A stretch of 64,000 nt of DNA. Source: Afifella sp. IM 167 (GTDB lineage: Bacteria > Pseudomonadota > Alphaproteobacteria > Rhizobiales > Afifellaceae). How positions within the stretch are numbered: the first letter of the stretch is position 1; every line of letters starts with the position of its first letter. The notes below the pieces were generated by a model. It was not told where the DNA came from. It saw only the letters and a list, made by a program, of their open reading frames with translations, and searched no databases. Positions 49,136-57,825 of this stretch are shown piece by piece. The stretch lies in NCBI RefSeq assembly GCF_020144925.1, contig NZ_NSLC01000002.1, positions 186,001 to 250,000 of the forward strand, written 5' to 3'. Both the position numbers and the translations under genes were made by a program.

Positions 49136-49686
49136 CAGAGCCCCCTTTCTTCGCTGGGGGAGTGGTCGCGCGCGAGAAGCGGCCCGGTATCCTCGTGCGG
49201 GCGCGCCGCCTTGGCCAGAAGCAGGAGGAGGCGCATGAGGAGGAGGAGGGCGCCCACCGGCACGAAGATGGCGGAAGCCCACATCGGCCAGGGAATGGAC
49301 CCGGCGAGGACGTCGCCGGAGCGCCAGGCGTCGATGGTGCGGCTCGCCCCGGACCAGAAGAGCGCGGAAAAGAGGAGGAGCGCGAGCACGGCGTTGACCA
49401 GGTCGGCAAGCGCTTTGGCCCGCGCCGGAAAGGCCCGGTAGACGAGGTCGACGGAGATGTGCGAGCCGCTGCGGACCGAGGCGGAGAGGCCGAGAAAGAA
49501 GATGGCCGCGGTCAGGTAGAGCGAGACGAGATCATAGGACCAGGACAGCGGCGAATTGAAGAGGTAGCGCAGCGCCACGTCGACGAAGACGATCGTCATC
49601 ATCGCGAAGAGGGCAAGGCCGGCGACGCATGTGAAGAGGTCTTCGATGACCCCGACAGCCTTATCGAGCATGCCGGACACCGACAT
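49135..49686 (-). CDS. TRAP transporter small permease (DctQ type)
   Basis: Small membrane subunit of the TRAP transporter, 183 residues with four transmembrane segments (about 20-38, 53-71, 90-110 and 135-158). The family motif region YLFNSPLSWSYDLVSLYLTA is present. It is the first gene of the minus-strand operon dctQ-dctM-PRISE-dctP-SMP-30. The start at 49686 has a weak ribosome-binding site; an ATG five codons in (MLDKAVG) is an alternative. Operator-like repeats lie just upstream. Confidence 0.94.
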   Translation of the reverse strand: MSVSGMLDKAVGVIEDLFTCVAGLALFAMMTIVFVDVALRYLFNSPLSWSYDLVSLYLTAAIFFLGLSASVRSGSHISVDLVYRAFPARAKALADLVNAVLALLLFSALFWSGASRTIDAWRSGDVLAGSIPWPMWASAIFVPVGALLLLMRLLLLLAKAARPHEDTGPLLARDHSPSEERGL

Positions 49687-49691
49687 GTGGG

Positions 49692-49708
49692 ATTGTTGAC
49701 GACTTAAT
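49692..49708 (-). promoter_or_regulatory. Operator-like motif proximal to dctQ
   Basis: The plus-strand sequence ATTGTTGACGACTTAAT starts 6 bases before the dctQ ATG. It shares ATTGTyGAC and the following TTAA with the distal site at 49887. It may be a second, less perfect binding site of the same regulator. Confidence 0.4.
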
Positions 49709-49886
49709 GTAGACCCACGCCTGAACCCGCTCCGGAAGAGCACGTGTCGGTCTCGCCGGAACGAGGGAACGCCCGAGACGCGGCGCTGCTGAGCGCCCGT
49801 CCTCGCCGAAAAGATTGTCCCCGGATTGCGGGCGCATGCGTTCCTCCGCCTTCATTTGGCGGCGGACCCTAAGGTAGCCCCTTTGG

Positions 49887-49899
49887 ATTGTCGACATTA
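49887..49899 (-). promoter_or_regulatory. Operator-like motif upstream of the TRAP operon
   Basis: ATTGTCGACATTA contains the perfect palindrome TGTCGACA (49889-49896). It lies about 200 bases upstream of dctQ. Similar sites lie at 49692 and at 62328. TTGTCGACA-like palindromes are typical targets of FCD-type GntR regulators; no such gene is in the window. Confidence 0.5.
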
Positions 49900-49949
49900 A
49901 ACGAGCGAGTTTGTGCGGAGAAGTTGAACACCGCCCTCGCCACCCCGTG

Positions 49950-50870
49950 CTAGTCCGCGCTGACGGCGTCCCATTCGCCTTGGCCGGGAATGGCCTCCTT
50001 GAGGAAGTCCACGAAAGCCCGCACTTTGGGCGAGAGGTGCCGGCTCGGCACGTAGACGAGCGAAACGCTCGGGCCGATGCCGGTGTAGCCGTCGAGGATG
50101 CAGCGCACCGCGCCGGAGCGGATCGCCTCGCCGGCGATGAAGGTGCTCATCATGGCGATGCCCATGCCGGAGATGGCCGCCTTCAGCAGCGATTCGGCAT
50201 TGTTTATATTGAGCCGGCCGGAAACGGCCTTGCTGAAACGCTCGCCGTCTCTCATGAAATTCCACTCGCGATAGCGCCCGGTGTGCATCTGCACGTAGGC
50301 GAGGCAGTGATGCCGGTCGAGATCGTCCGGCGTCTCCGGCTCGCCATACCGGGCAAGATAATCCGGCGAGGCGCAGGCGACGAAGCGCAGATCGCAGAGC
50401 TTGCGCGCGACGAGCGTGGTGTCGGCGAGCTCGCCGATATGCACGGCCGCGTCGATGCCTTCATAGGCGAGGTCGACGCTGCGGTCGCTGAGCTCGGCAT
50501 CGACGACGAGCTCCGGATATCGCTCCACGAAGCCGGTGAGGGCGGGAACGACGACACGCTGGCCGAAGCCGACCGGCATATGCACACGCAGCCGCCCCCG
50601 CGGCGAGGCATTGGCCCGGTCGAGCCCGTTCTCGGCCTCCTCGATCTGGGCGAGAATCTGCTGGCAGTGCTGGAAGAAGCTGGCGCCGTCGTTGGTGAGG
50701 CCGACCGAACGCGTGGTGCGGTGCAGGAGCCGCACATGCAGTTCCTCTTCGAGGCGCGTGATGGCCTTGCTGACAGCGGAAGCGGTGAGCCCGAGCCGCT
50801 TCGCGGCGGCGGTGAAGCTGCGGGTCTCGGCGACGCGCACGAAGACGCGCAGGGCGTTGAGGTTTTCCAT
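49950..50870 (-). CDS. LysR-family transcriptional regulator
   Basis: A 306-residue LysR-type regulator: N-terminal winged helix (about 1-60, MENLNALRVFVRVAETRSFT, LTASAVSKAITRLEEELHV, LLHRTTRSVGLT), linker helix, then a type 2 periplasmic-binding-like effector domain (about 90-300). It belongs to the AaeR/CrgA-like branch with the GRLRVHMPVGFG and GIDAAVHIGEL segments. It is divergent from the MmgE/PrpD-lactonase operon and probably controls it; TTGAT-type inverted repeats lie in the shared intergenic region. Confidence 0.95.
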   Translation of the reverse strand: MENLNALRVFVRVAETRSFTAAAKRLGLTASAVSKAITRLEEELHVRLLHRTTRSVGLTNDGASFFQHCQQILAQIEEAENGLDRANASPRGRLRVHMPVGFGQRVVVPALTGFVERYPELVVDAELSDRSVDLAYEGIDAAVHIGELADTTLVARKLCDLRFVACASPDYLARYGEPETPDDLDRHHCLAYVQMHTGRYREWNFMRDGERFSKAVSGRLNINNAESLLKAAISGMGIAMMSTFIAGEAIRSGAVRCILDGYTGIGPSVSLVYVPSRHLSPKVRAFVDFLKEAIPGQGEWDAVSAD

Positions 50871-50892
50871 CAGGGCTCGATCGGATGCGTCA

Positions 50893-50910
50893 TTGATGAA
50901 CTCAGATCAA
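50893..50910. promoter_or_regulatory. LysR-type box TTGAT-N8-ATCAA
   Basis: A perfect 5-bp inverted repeat with an 8-base spacer, 23 bases upstream of the lysR start. It fits the T-N11-A style recognition-binding site of LysR regulators. Confidence 0.5.
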
Positions 50911-50932
50911 TAGTATTGTGAAGTTCGCATGA

Positions 50933-50940
50933 TTGATCAA
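50933..50940. promoter_or_regulatory. TTGATCAA palindrome, second half of a LysR-type operator
   Basis: An 8-bp perfect palindrome repeating the TTGAT/ATCAA arms, with its centre about 35 bp from the centre of the site at 50893. This is consistent with separate recognition and activation sites. Confidence 0.4.
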
Positions 50941-51047
50941 CTTTGAATGTCTAATTACGTTGGTCGACAGTCAACAGGGGCGGTCAAGACCCCTCGCTTC
51001 ACGGATCTGCAAATCCGGGAGCTTATCGACCAGGGAGAGACATCCAG

Positions 51048-51152
51048 ATGACGGCAGGCCGGCGCCCTTGCGGGGCAGCCCCTTCCTTTCCTTCCACCGC
51101 CAGCGCGCGGCCGCCCTCATGCGGCGGCGTTGGCGCGCCGATGTCGGTCTGA
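51048..51152 (+). CDS. Possible 34-residue leader ORF
   Basis: An ATG with a good AGGGAGAG site (spacing about 8) opens a 34-codon frame that stops 7 bases before the GTG start of the MmgE/PrpD gene. The product (starts MTAGRRPCGAAP) has no recognisable domain. It could be a leader peptide coupling translation into the operon, or a chance frame. Confidence 0.25.
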   Translation: MTAGRRPCGAAPSFPSTASARPPSCGGVGAPMSV

Positions 51153-51159
51153 GAAGGCC

Positions 51160-52536
51160 GTGGACGCCATCCCTTCGCTCCCGCTCACCCGCGCGCTCGG
51201 CCGTTTCGTATCCACGCTCCGCTTTGAGGATCTGCCGAACGAGGTCGTCGAAGCGGTCGAGTGGCGCGTGCTCGATCTCCTCGGCGCCTCGGCCGCCGGC
51301 ATTCTCGCCGGCAACCATGAAGGGCTCCTGGCGCTTCTGGCCGGCGAGGGCCCGGTGCCCATCTGGGGCACGCCGGAGCATCGCACGGCCCGCGATGCCG
51401 CAATCATCAACGCCGCCGTCTCGCATTCGACCTATTTCGAGGACGGCTCGCGCTATACCGGCGGCCATCCTTCCTCCGCGCTCATTCCGGCGGCGCTCGC
51501 CGAGGCCTTCGCCCGAAAGGGCGACGGCCGCCGCGCCGTGACGGCGATTGCGGCCGGCTACGAGGTCTTCCTTCGCCTCGGCCGTGCCATCTATCCCTCC
51601 TGCGTGCGTCGCGGCTTCCAGAGCACGGCGATCCTCGCGGCGCCGGCGACGGCGGCGGCCTGTGCCGTCTTGCACGGCCTTTCCGAAGAGCGCGCGAGCC
51701 ATGCGATCGCCATCGCCTGCAGCCACGGGGCGGGGCTGAAGGAAGCGCTGAAGGCGGCCGACAGCCAGCCGCTGCAGGTGGGGCGCAGCAGCGAAGGCGG
51801 CCTGTTGGCGGCGCGCTTTGCCGCCGCCGGCGCGACCGGTGCGCCGCTCGCGCTGGAGAACGGCTACCTGCGCGGCTTTGCCGACGACGCCCGCCTGGAA
51901 GGCATCGCCACGGACCTCGGCACAGCCTGGCATATCGGCGAGACCTATCTGAAGATCCACGGCGGCTGCCGCGGCAACCACGCCCCTGTCGATGCGGCCG
52001 CCGAGCTGGCCAGCTCCCATGGCCTTGCTCCGGGCGACATCGAGCACATCGCGGTCGCCGTCGATACCATCACCCGGGCCGCTGCCATCGAGGAGCCGAA
52101 GGACGGCGACCAGGCGCAGTTCTCCATCGGCTTTTCCATTGCGGCAAGACTGGTGACGGGCGATGCCATGCCCGCCCGCTACACCGACGCGCTTCTCGCC
52201 GAGCCGGCGATCAGGGATCTGATGGCGCGCACCACTGTCGTGGCCGACGCCGCCCTCGACGAAGGATATCCGGACCGGCGCCCGGCGCTCGTGACGTTTG
52301 TCCTGCGCGACGGCCGCCGGCTGGAGGCTTTCCTCCACCACGCCCGTGGCGAGCCCGAGAACCCGGTCGGCCCGGCCGACCTTGAGAAGAAGTTCATGCG
52401 CCTGGCGGAGGCCGTCTACGGACCGGCGGCCGCCGAAATCCGCGACACCGCCCTCTCGCTTGCGAGCCTGCCTTCGCTGGCATCCTTCACCGCGCTTCTG
52501 TCGTCCGCGCCCGCAGCGTCACCTGTACCGGCCTGA
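51160..52536 (+). CDS. MmgE/PrpD-family protein, first copy
   Basis: A 458-residue MmgE/PrpD-fold protein. Characterised members include 2-methylcitrate dehydratase, cis-aconitate decarboxylase and iminodisuccinate epimerase, so dehydration, decarboxylation or epimerisation of a carboxylic acid is likely. Family stretches are VEWRVLDLLGASAAGILAGN, EDGSRYTGGHPSSALIPAAL, ATAAACAVLHGLSEERASHA and KIHGGCRGNHAPVDAAAELA. There is no in-frame ATG near the start; GTG 51160 (MDAIPSLPLTRAL) is the best choice and TTG 51130 is an alternative. It is first in a long operon divergent from lysR. Confidence 0.9.
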   Translation: MDAIPSLPLTRALGRFVSTLRFEDLPNEVVEAVEWRVLDLLGASAAGILAGNHEGLLALLAGEGPVPIWGTPEHRTARDAAIINAAVSHSTYFEDGSRYTGGHPSSALIPAALAEAFARKGDGRRAVTAIAAGYEVFLRLGRAIYPSCVRRGFQSTAILAAPATAAACAVLHGLSEERASHAIAIACSHGAGLKEALKAADSQPLQVGRSSEGGLLAARFAAAGATGAPLALENGYLRGFADDARLEGIATDLGTAWHIGETYLKIHGGCRGNHAPVDAAAELASSHGLAPGDIEHIAVAVDTITRAAAIEEPKDGDQAQFSIGFSIAARLVTGDAMPARYTDALLAEPAIRDLMARTTVVADAALDEGYPDRRPALVTFVLRDGRRLEAFLHHARGEPENPVGPADLEKKFMRLAEAVYGPAAAEIRDTALSLASLPSLASFTALLSSAPAASPVPA

Positions 52537-52553
52537 TCTGGAAAGTCTGCCTG

Positions 52554-53363
52554 ATGAGTAGTACCGCCCCCCTGCCTCACTACGAGGTCTACGCCATCCG
52601 CTACGCGACGCGCCCGGCGCGGCGAACGGACAATTTCATCGGCGGCGATCCGCACGACGGACCGATGCCGATGGATTATTTCGTTTGGCTGATCCGCGGC
52701 GATGATCGCGAATTCGTGGTCGATGTCGGCTTCGGCCACGAGGTCGCCGGCAAGCGCGACCGCAAGCTGCAGCGGACCGTGGCCGAAGGCCTGGCGCTGA
52801 TGGGCGTCGAGGTCGCCAAGGTGAAGGACGTCATCCTCACCCACATGCATTACGACCATGTCGGCACTTTCGATACCTTCGCCGAGGCGCAGTTCCATCT
52901 CCAGGACGATGAGATGGCCTACGCCACCGGCCGCTATATGCGGCACGCGCATCTCAACCATCCCTACGAGGTCGACGAAGTCACCGGCATGGTGCGGCTC
53001 GTCTACGAACGGCGCGTCACCTTCCACAGGGGAGAGGCGGAACTCGCCCCCGGAATCACCGTCCACCGCGTCGGCGGCCATGCCGACGGCCTGCAATGCG
53101 TGCGCGTCTCCACAAGGCGCGGCTGGGTCGTCCTCGCCTCCGACGTCAGCCATTACTACGAGCATTTCGAACAGCGCCGCCTCTTCGCGACGATGTTCAA
53201 CCTCGGCGATGCGCTCGAAGGCTACGACACGCTCGAGCAGCTCGCCGACAGCAGGCGCCACATCGTCCCCGGCCACGATCCGCTGGTGATGGAGCGCTAT
53301 CCCCCCGCATCGCCCGAGCTTGAGGGCATCGTCGCGCGCCTCGACGCCGAGCCCACCTACTGA
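52554..53363 (+). CDS. MBL-fold lactonase (N-acyl homoserine lactonase-like)
   Basis: A 269-residue metallo-beta-lactamase-fold hydrolase of the AttM/AiiA-like lactonase group. All ligands of the dinuclear metal site are visible: H97-x-H99-x-D101-H102 (THMHYDHVG), H176 (VGGHADG), D197 (LASDVSHYY) and H241 (VPGHDPLVM). The group opens acyl-homoserine or other lactone rings. Placement between two MmgE/PrpD genes suggests a catabolic intermediate as substrate rather than a signal. It lacks a signal peptide. A paralog lies at the right edge of the window. Confidence 0.92.
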   Translation: MSSTAPLPHYEVYAIRYATRPARRTDNFIGGDPHDGPMPMDYFVWLIRGDDREFVVDVGFGHEVAGKRDRKLQRTVAEGLALMGVEVAKVKDVILTHMHYDHVGTFDTFAEAQFHLQDDEMAYATGRYMRHAHLNHPYEVDEVTGMVRLVYERRVTFHRGEAELAPGITVHRVGGHADGLQCVRVSTRRGWVVLASDVSHYYEHFEQRRLFATMFNLGDALEGYDTLEQLADSRRHIVPGHDPLVMERYPPASPELEGIVARLDAEPTY

Positions 53364-53417
53364 CCGCCAGAACCGGCCGCCAAACCCAGCCCTTTTCGAA
53401 CAGAGACATGGAACACA

Positions 53418-54800
53418 ATGCCTGAGACCATCGCCGAGACGCTCGCCGCCCATTTCGATGCTTTTCGCTACGACAAGCTGCCGGACGAAACGCTGAAGGC
53501 CGTGAAGCGCCTCCTCCTCGACTACCTCGGCGTGGCCGTGGCCGGCAGCCAGACCGCGAGCGGCAAGGCGGCGCGGACCTTCGCGCAATCGGCCGGCGGC
53601 AACGAGGAAGCGACGCTCGTCGGTGACACCAAACGCATTCCCGCGCCGCTTGCGGCCTTTGCGAACGCCATATCCTCCCACAGCGTCGAGCTCGACGACA
53701 TCGATGTCCTGGCGCTGTTCCACTTCAGCCCGCCGGTCTATTCGGCAGCCCTCGCCACGGCCGAGAGCCAGGGACGAAGCGGCAAGGACCTTCTCACGGC
53801 GCTCGCCGCCGGCTGCGAGATGATGGAGCGGGCGAGCAAGGCCGCCAACAACTCGCTGCGCAACCGCGGCTATCACACCACGCCGACCTGCGGCGGCTTC
53901 GGCGCCACCGTCGCCTCGGCGCTGCTTCTCGGCCTGAAGCCGGAGGAGATCGTGAGCGCCCTCGGCATGGCCGGCGCCCAGGCCGGCGGCCTGATGGAGA
54001 TGTACGGCCCCTCGATGCAAAAGCGCTTCAATCCGGGACCGGCCGCCCGCGACGGCGTCACCTCGGCCCTCATGGCGAAATACGGCTTCACCGGCGCGGC
54101 GACGATTTTCGAGGGCGAGCGCGGCTTCCTCGCCGCCTTCACCGATGAAAACGATCCGTCCCAGCTGACCGCCGATTTGTCGAAGCCCTACCAGCTCGAT
54201 ATCGAGTTCAAGCCGTATTCCTGCGCCCGCCCGATCCACAACGCCATCGATTGCGCGCTGGAGATCCGCCGCCGCGACAACCCTGATCTCGACCGGGTCG
54301 TGGGCATCAGCATGGCGCGCCACCCCGACTGGGCCCACTACCATCAGAACCCCAAGCCGCGGACCTACCACGAAGCGCAGATGAGCCTGCCTTATTCGGT
54401 CGCCGTGGCGCTGACCGACGGCCAGGCGCTCTTCGCCCAGTACAACAATGCCCGTCTCGGCGAGCCGATGCTGCGCAAGCTTTCCGAGATGGTGGACTTC
54501 GTGCCCGATGCGAGCCTGCCGCGCGGCGTTTCCTGCAGGATGACGCTGACCCTCGACGATGGCACCGAATATGTCTCGCAGGTCGATTACCCGAAAGGCT
54601 CCATCCAGAACCCGATGTCGGACGAGGAACTGCGGGCGAAGTTCGACAGCCTCACCGTCCCGGTGCTGGGTGCCGCCCGTTCCGCCGAGGTCGCCGACAA
54701 GATCGCCGCGGTCGAGGAGCTTGGCGATGTTGGCGAGCTGATGCGGCTTCTCTCGCTCGGCGCCGATGCGGCAACGACAAAAGCCAATGCGCCCGCCTGA
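53418..54800 (+). CDS. MmgE/PrpD-family protein, second copy
   Basis: A 460-residue MmgE/PrpD-fold protein, only distantly similar to the first copy. Family stretches are VKRLLLDYLGVAVAGSQTAS, SHSVELDDIDVLALFHFSPP, TPTCGGFGATVASALLLGL and FKPYSCARPIHNAIDCALE. The divergence of the two copies suggests two different steps or substrates rather than redundancy. It follows the lactonase by 54 bases and precedes the hydroxyacid dehydrogenase by 70 bases. The reaction cannot be read from the sequence. Confidence 0.9.
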   Translation: MPETIAETLAAHFDAFRYDKLPDETLKAVKRLLLDYLGVAVAGSQTASGKAARTFAQSAGGNEEATLVGDTKRIPAPLAAFANAISSHSVELDDIDVLALFHFSPPVYSAALATAESQGRSGKDLLTALAAGCEMMERASKAANNSLRNRGYHTTPTCGGFGATVASALLLGLKPEEIVSALGMAGAQAGGLMEMYGPSMQKRFNPGPAARDGVTSALMAKYGFTGAATIFEGERGFLAAFTDENDPSQLTADLSKPYQLDIEFKPYSCARPIHNAIDCALEIRRRDNPDLDRVVGISMARHPDWAHYHQNPKPRTYHEAQMSLPYSVAVALTDGQALFAQYNNARLGEPMLRKLSEMVDFVPDASLPRGVSCRMTLTLDDGTEYVSQVDYPKGSIQNPMSDEELRAKFDSLTVPVLGAARSAEVADKIAAVEELGDVGELMRLLSLGADAATTKANAPA

Positions 54801-54870
54801 GATGGATTCCACCCCAATCTCCGCAACCAGCCCGGCCGCCCCTCGCGGGGCGGCATCGTGAGGAGCGTCG

Positions 54871-55800
54871 ATGTCTGAGAGGATCGCCGTCATCGGCCTC
54901 GGACAGATGGGCTCGGCTGTGGCCGCCCATTTGAAGGACGACGGCTTTGATGTGATGGGGTGGGACATCGCCGCCCCGGTGCGCGAGCGCGCCGCCGCCG
55001 ACGGCATTGCGGTCGCCGGCTCGGCGCGCGAGGCGCTCGCCGGCCGTCCGCGGGTGTTGACCAGCCTCACCAACGCGGATGCCGTGCGTTCCGCCTGGCT
55101 CGGCGAGGATGGCATCGTGGCCCATGCTGCCGAGGGCGCGATACTGATGGAGCTCTCCACCATCGAGCCGGCGGCGATGCGCGATATCGCCGCCGCCGCG
55201 CAGGAGCGCGGCCTCATCGCTCTCGACTGCCCGGTGAGCGGCGGCCCGATCGAGGCGCGAAGCGGCAAGCTTATCATGATGGCGGGCGGTGACGCAGCTG
55301 CGATCGAACGGGCGATGCCGGTGCTCCAGTCGCTCGGCGCCACAGTGCGCCACACCGGCGATGTCGGCACCGCCAAGGTGGTGAAGATCGTCAACAACAT
55401 GATGGCGATGGGTAACCTGCTCATCGCCTCGGAAGCCTTCGCGCTCGGCGTCAAGGCCGGCGTGGAGCCGGACAAGCTCTTCGAGGTCCTCGCCGAAAGC
55501 GGCGGGCGCTCGCAGACCTTCACGAAGCGCTTCCCGCATGCGCTGAAGAACGATTTCGAGCCGCGCTTCAAGCTGGAGCTCGCGGCGAAGGACCTCGCGC
55601 TCGGCGACGATCTCGCCCGCGCCGAGGGCATGCCGGCCCCGGCCGCCGCCCTCGTCAAGGAGATGTTCAATCTGGCGCTGGCAGAAGGCTTCCGCGGCAA
55701 GGACGCCGTGGCGCTCCTCGCCATGTACCAGCGCTGGGCCGAACACGCGGCCGTCGCCGTACCGGCCGCAAGCGATCAAGAGAACGGAAGAAAGCCATGA
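54871..55800 (+). CDS. 3-hydroxyisobutyrate dehydrogenase-family oxidoreductase
   Basis: A 309-residue beta-hydroxyacid dehydrogenase. The dinucleotide loop is GLGQMG (9-14), the substrate loop DCPVSGGPIEARSG (119-132) is canonical, and the catalytic Lys172 is in VVKIVNN. Relatives oxidise 3-hydroxyisobutyrate, tartronate semialdehyde, L-threonate or similar 3-hydroxy acids. AGGAG precedes the ATG. Its stop overlaps the SDR start by 4 bases, so the two are translationally coupled. Confidence 0.94.
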   Translation: MSERIAVIGLGQMGSAVAAHLKDDGFDVMGWDIAAPVRERAAADGIAVAGSAREALAGRPRVLTSLTNADAVRSAWLGEDGIVAHAAEGAILMELSTIEPAAMRDIAAAAQERGLIALDCPVSGGPIEARSGKLIMMAGGDAAAIERAMPVLQSLGATVRHTGDVGTAKVVKIVNNMMAMGNLLIASEAFALGVKAGVEPDKLFEVLAESGGRSQTFTKRFPHALKNDFEPRFKLELAAKDLALGDDLARAEGMPAPAAALVKEMFNLALAEGFRGKDAVALLAMYQRWAEHAAVAVPAASDQENGRKP

Positions 55801-56555
55801 CGAAACATGCCGTCATCACCGGCGCGGCCTCGGGCATCGGGGCCGATTGCTGCCGCGATCTCCTCTCCCGCGGCTGGACGGTGCACGGGCTCGATCTGGA
55901 CGCGGAAGGCCTCAAAGCCGTCGCGGAAGCCGGCTCGGCGGGCAAGGGCCGTTTCATCGCCCATCCCTGCGATGTCGCCAAGACCGAGGCCGTCGAAGCC
56001 GCCTTTGCAGAGGTCGCGAAAGAGAGCCCGGCTCTCGACGCGCTGATCTGCTCGGCCGGCATTTTCCGCACCGGCCCGGTCCTCACCATGAGCGAGGCCG
56101 ATTACGATGCGCTCTTTGCCATCAACACCAAGGGCGCATGGCTTGCCGCGCGTTCGGCGCTGCCGCTCCTGCGCAAGGCCGCGACGAAGGAAGCACCCGC
56201 CCGGGTCGTGCTGGTCTCCTCGGCGGCCGCCATCCGCCCGAAGATCGGTGGCGGCGCCTATGCCGCCTCCAAGGTGGCGCTGACCTATCTCGCCCGCGTC
56301 ATGGCATCGGAGCTCGCGGGCGAATCCATCCTGGTGAACGCCATCGCGCCGGCCTCCGTCGACACGCCGCTGACGCAGAAACTGGCCACCGACAAGAACT
56401 ACAAGGTCTCCGGTGCCTCGCCCCTCGGACGAGTGGCGTTTCCGCCGGACGTCACCGCGGTCATCCGCTTTCTGCTCAGCGACGACGCCAGCTACATCGC
56501 CGGTGCCGTCCTGCCGATCGACGGCGCCACCACCGCTGCCTTCCGGCCCGGCTGA
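55797..56555 (+). CDS. Classical short-chain dehydrogenase/reductase
   Basis: A 252-residue NAD(P)-dependent SDR with TGAASGIG (8-15), SAGIF (86-90), N110 of the AINTKG segment, the catalytic Ser in VLVSSAAA (141-142) and Y155-x-x-x-K159 (YAASK). The Asp of GLDLDAE suggests NAD(H) preference. It ends with the usual GGAxLPIDG-like motif (AVLPIDGATT). It probably oxidises or reduces an alcohol or ketone in the pathway. It is translationally coupled to the hydroxyacid dehydrogenase and precedes the ABC importer genes. Confidence 0.94.
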   Translation: MTKHAVITGAASGIGADCCRDLLSRGWTVHGLDLDAEGLKAVAEAGSAGKGRFIAHPCDVAKTEAVEAAFAEVAKESPALDALICSAGIFRTGPVLTMSEADYDALFAINTKGAWLAARSALPLLRKAATKEAPARVVLVSSAAAIRPKIGGGAYAASKVALTYLARVMASELAGESILVNAIAPASVDTPLTQKLATDKNYKVSGASPLGRVAFPPDVTAVIRFLLSDDASYIAGAVLPIDGATTAAFRPG

Positions 56556-56583
56556 TGTCGATCGTCAGCCGAGCCACCCCAAA

Positions 56584-56615
56584 CGGCGATACGCCGAAAA
56601 GACGGCCTCGCCGTC
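56584..56615 (+). repeat. Two small hairpins ahead of the ABC binding-protein gene
   Basis: CGGCG-ATA-CGCCG (56584-56596) and GACGGC-CTC-GCCGTC (56601-56615) lie in the 86-bp SDR-to-binding-protein gap. Neither has a U-tract. They may be mRNA processing or stability elements. Confidence 0.35.
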
Positions 56616-56641
56616 ATAAACACCACTGAGAGGAGATACCC

Positions 56642-57802
56642 ATGTGGAAGAAGATGTTCATGGCCGCGCTGATGTGCTCGGCCGCAACAGCCGCACAGGC
56701 CCAGGAAGAGCTCAATATGGGCGCCGTCGTCACGCTATCCGGCCCGGGCGCGGCCTGGGGGCAGGGCATGCTCTACGCCGAGCAGATGGCTGCCGAGGAC
56801 GTCAACAAGGATGGCGGCCTGGAGGTCGGCGGCAAGAAGTACAAGATCAACGTCACCGCCTATGACGACAAGTACAAGGCGAACGAGGCCGTCACCGCCG
56901 CCAACCGCATCGTCTTCGAAGACGGCGTGAAGTACATCATCGGCACCACCGGCTCCGCTCCCGCTCTCGCCATCCAGCCGATCACCGAGAAGAACGGCGT
57001 CATCATCATGATGCTCGCCTTCACGGACAAGGCGCTGTCCCCGGACAAGCCGTATTCCTTCCGCCCCGTCCTGACGACGGTGGAGACGGCGACGCCGATG
57101 ATCAAATGGCTCGCCCAGGAAAAGGGCGTGAAGCGCGTCGGCGGGCTCTTCGTCAACGACGAATCCGGCCAGCAGCAGCACGAATGGCTGAGCAAGGCCT
57201 ACGAGGCCGCCGGCATCCCGCTGCACGCGACGGAATCCTTCGAGCGCGACCGTGTCGACATGGTGCCTCTGATCACCCGGCTGATGGCGCAGAACATCGA
57301 CGCGATCGACCTCAACGGCATATCGCCCTCAACCGCCGGCCTGATCGCCAAGCAGGCCCGCGAGATGGGCTTCACCGGGCTTCTCGTCCGCAGCGGCGGC
57401 CCGGCCACGGAAGAGATCGTCAACGTCGCCGGTGCCGAGACCGTCGAGGGCATGCTCGTCTACACGCAGATCGACCCGTCCAACGAGGAAGTCGCCGCGT
57501 ATGCCAAGCGCTACCAGGACACCTACGGCAAGGCCATGAACGGCTTCAGCCCGTCCTTCTACGACGGCACGCACATGCTCTTCCAGGCGATGCAGGATGC
57601 CGGCACCGTGACGGACGTCGACAAGGTCCGCGTCGCCCTGGAGAACATCAAGGACTACGATGGTATCCTCGGCACGCTCAACTGGACGGGCAAGGACACC
57701 TACGGCATCGACCACCAGATCGACGCGCCCTTCTTCGTCTCTGAGGTGAAGGACGGCAAGGAAGTCATCCGGGCGAAGTGCACCGTCGATTCCTGTCAGT
57801 GA
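56642..57802 (+). CDS. LIV-type ABC transporter substrate-binding protein
   Basis: A 386-residue periplasmic binding protein of the branched-chain amino acid/amide type (Peripla_BP_6). The signal peptide is 1-20 (ending TAAQA, mature QEELNMG). Family features are GAVVTLSGPGAAWGQGMLYA, DDKYKANEAVTAANRIV and YIIGTTGSAPALAI. The ligand need not be an amino acid; related proteins bind aromatic acids, amides or lactone-derived compounds. AGGAG precedes the ATG. Small hairpins between this gene and the SDR may raise its relative expression. Confidence 0.95.
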   Translation: MWKKMFMAALMCSAATAAQAQEELNMGAVVTLSGPGAAWGQGMLYAEQMAAEDVNKDGGLEVGGKKYKINVTAYDDKYKANEAVTAANRIVFEDGVKYIIGTTGSAPALAIQPITEKNGVIIMMLAFTDKALSPDKPYSFRPVLTTVETATPMIKWLAQEKGVKRVGGLFVNDESGQQQHEWLSKAYEAAGIPLHATESFERDRVDMVPLITRLMAQNIDAIDLNGISPSTAGLIAKQAREMGFTGLLVRSGGPATEEIVNVAGAETVEGMLVYTQIDPSNEEVAAYAKRYQDTYGKAMNGFSPSFYDGTHMLFQAMQDAGTVTDVDKVRVALENIKDYDGILGTLNWTGKDTYGIDHQIDAPFFVSEVKDGKEVIRAKCTVDSCQ

Positions 57803-57825
57803 TCCAACCCTCCTAGGATGGTATC

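Noticed and set aside
52416-55724. Very long antisense open frame (over 1,000 codons) opposite the MmgE/PrpD-lactonase-dehydrogenase genes
   Set aside because: It is a third-position GC shadow of well-supported genes on the plus strand; its translation is low-complexity and has no domain.
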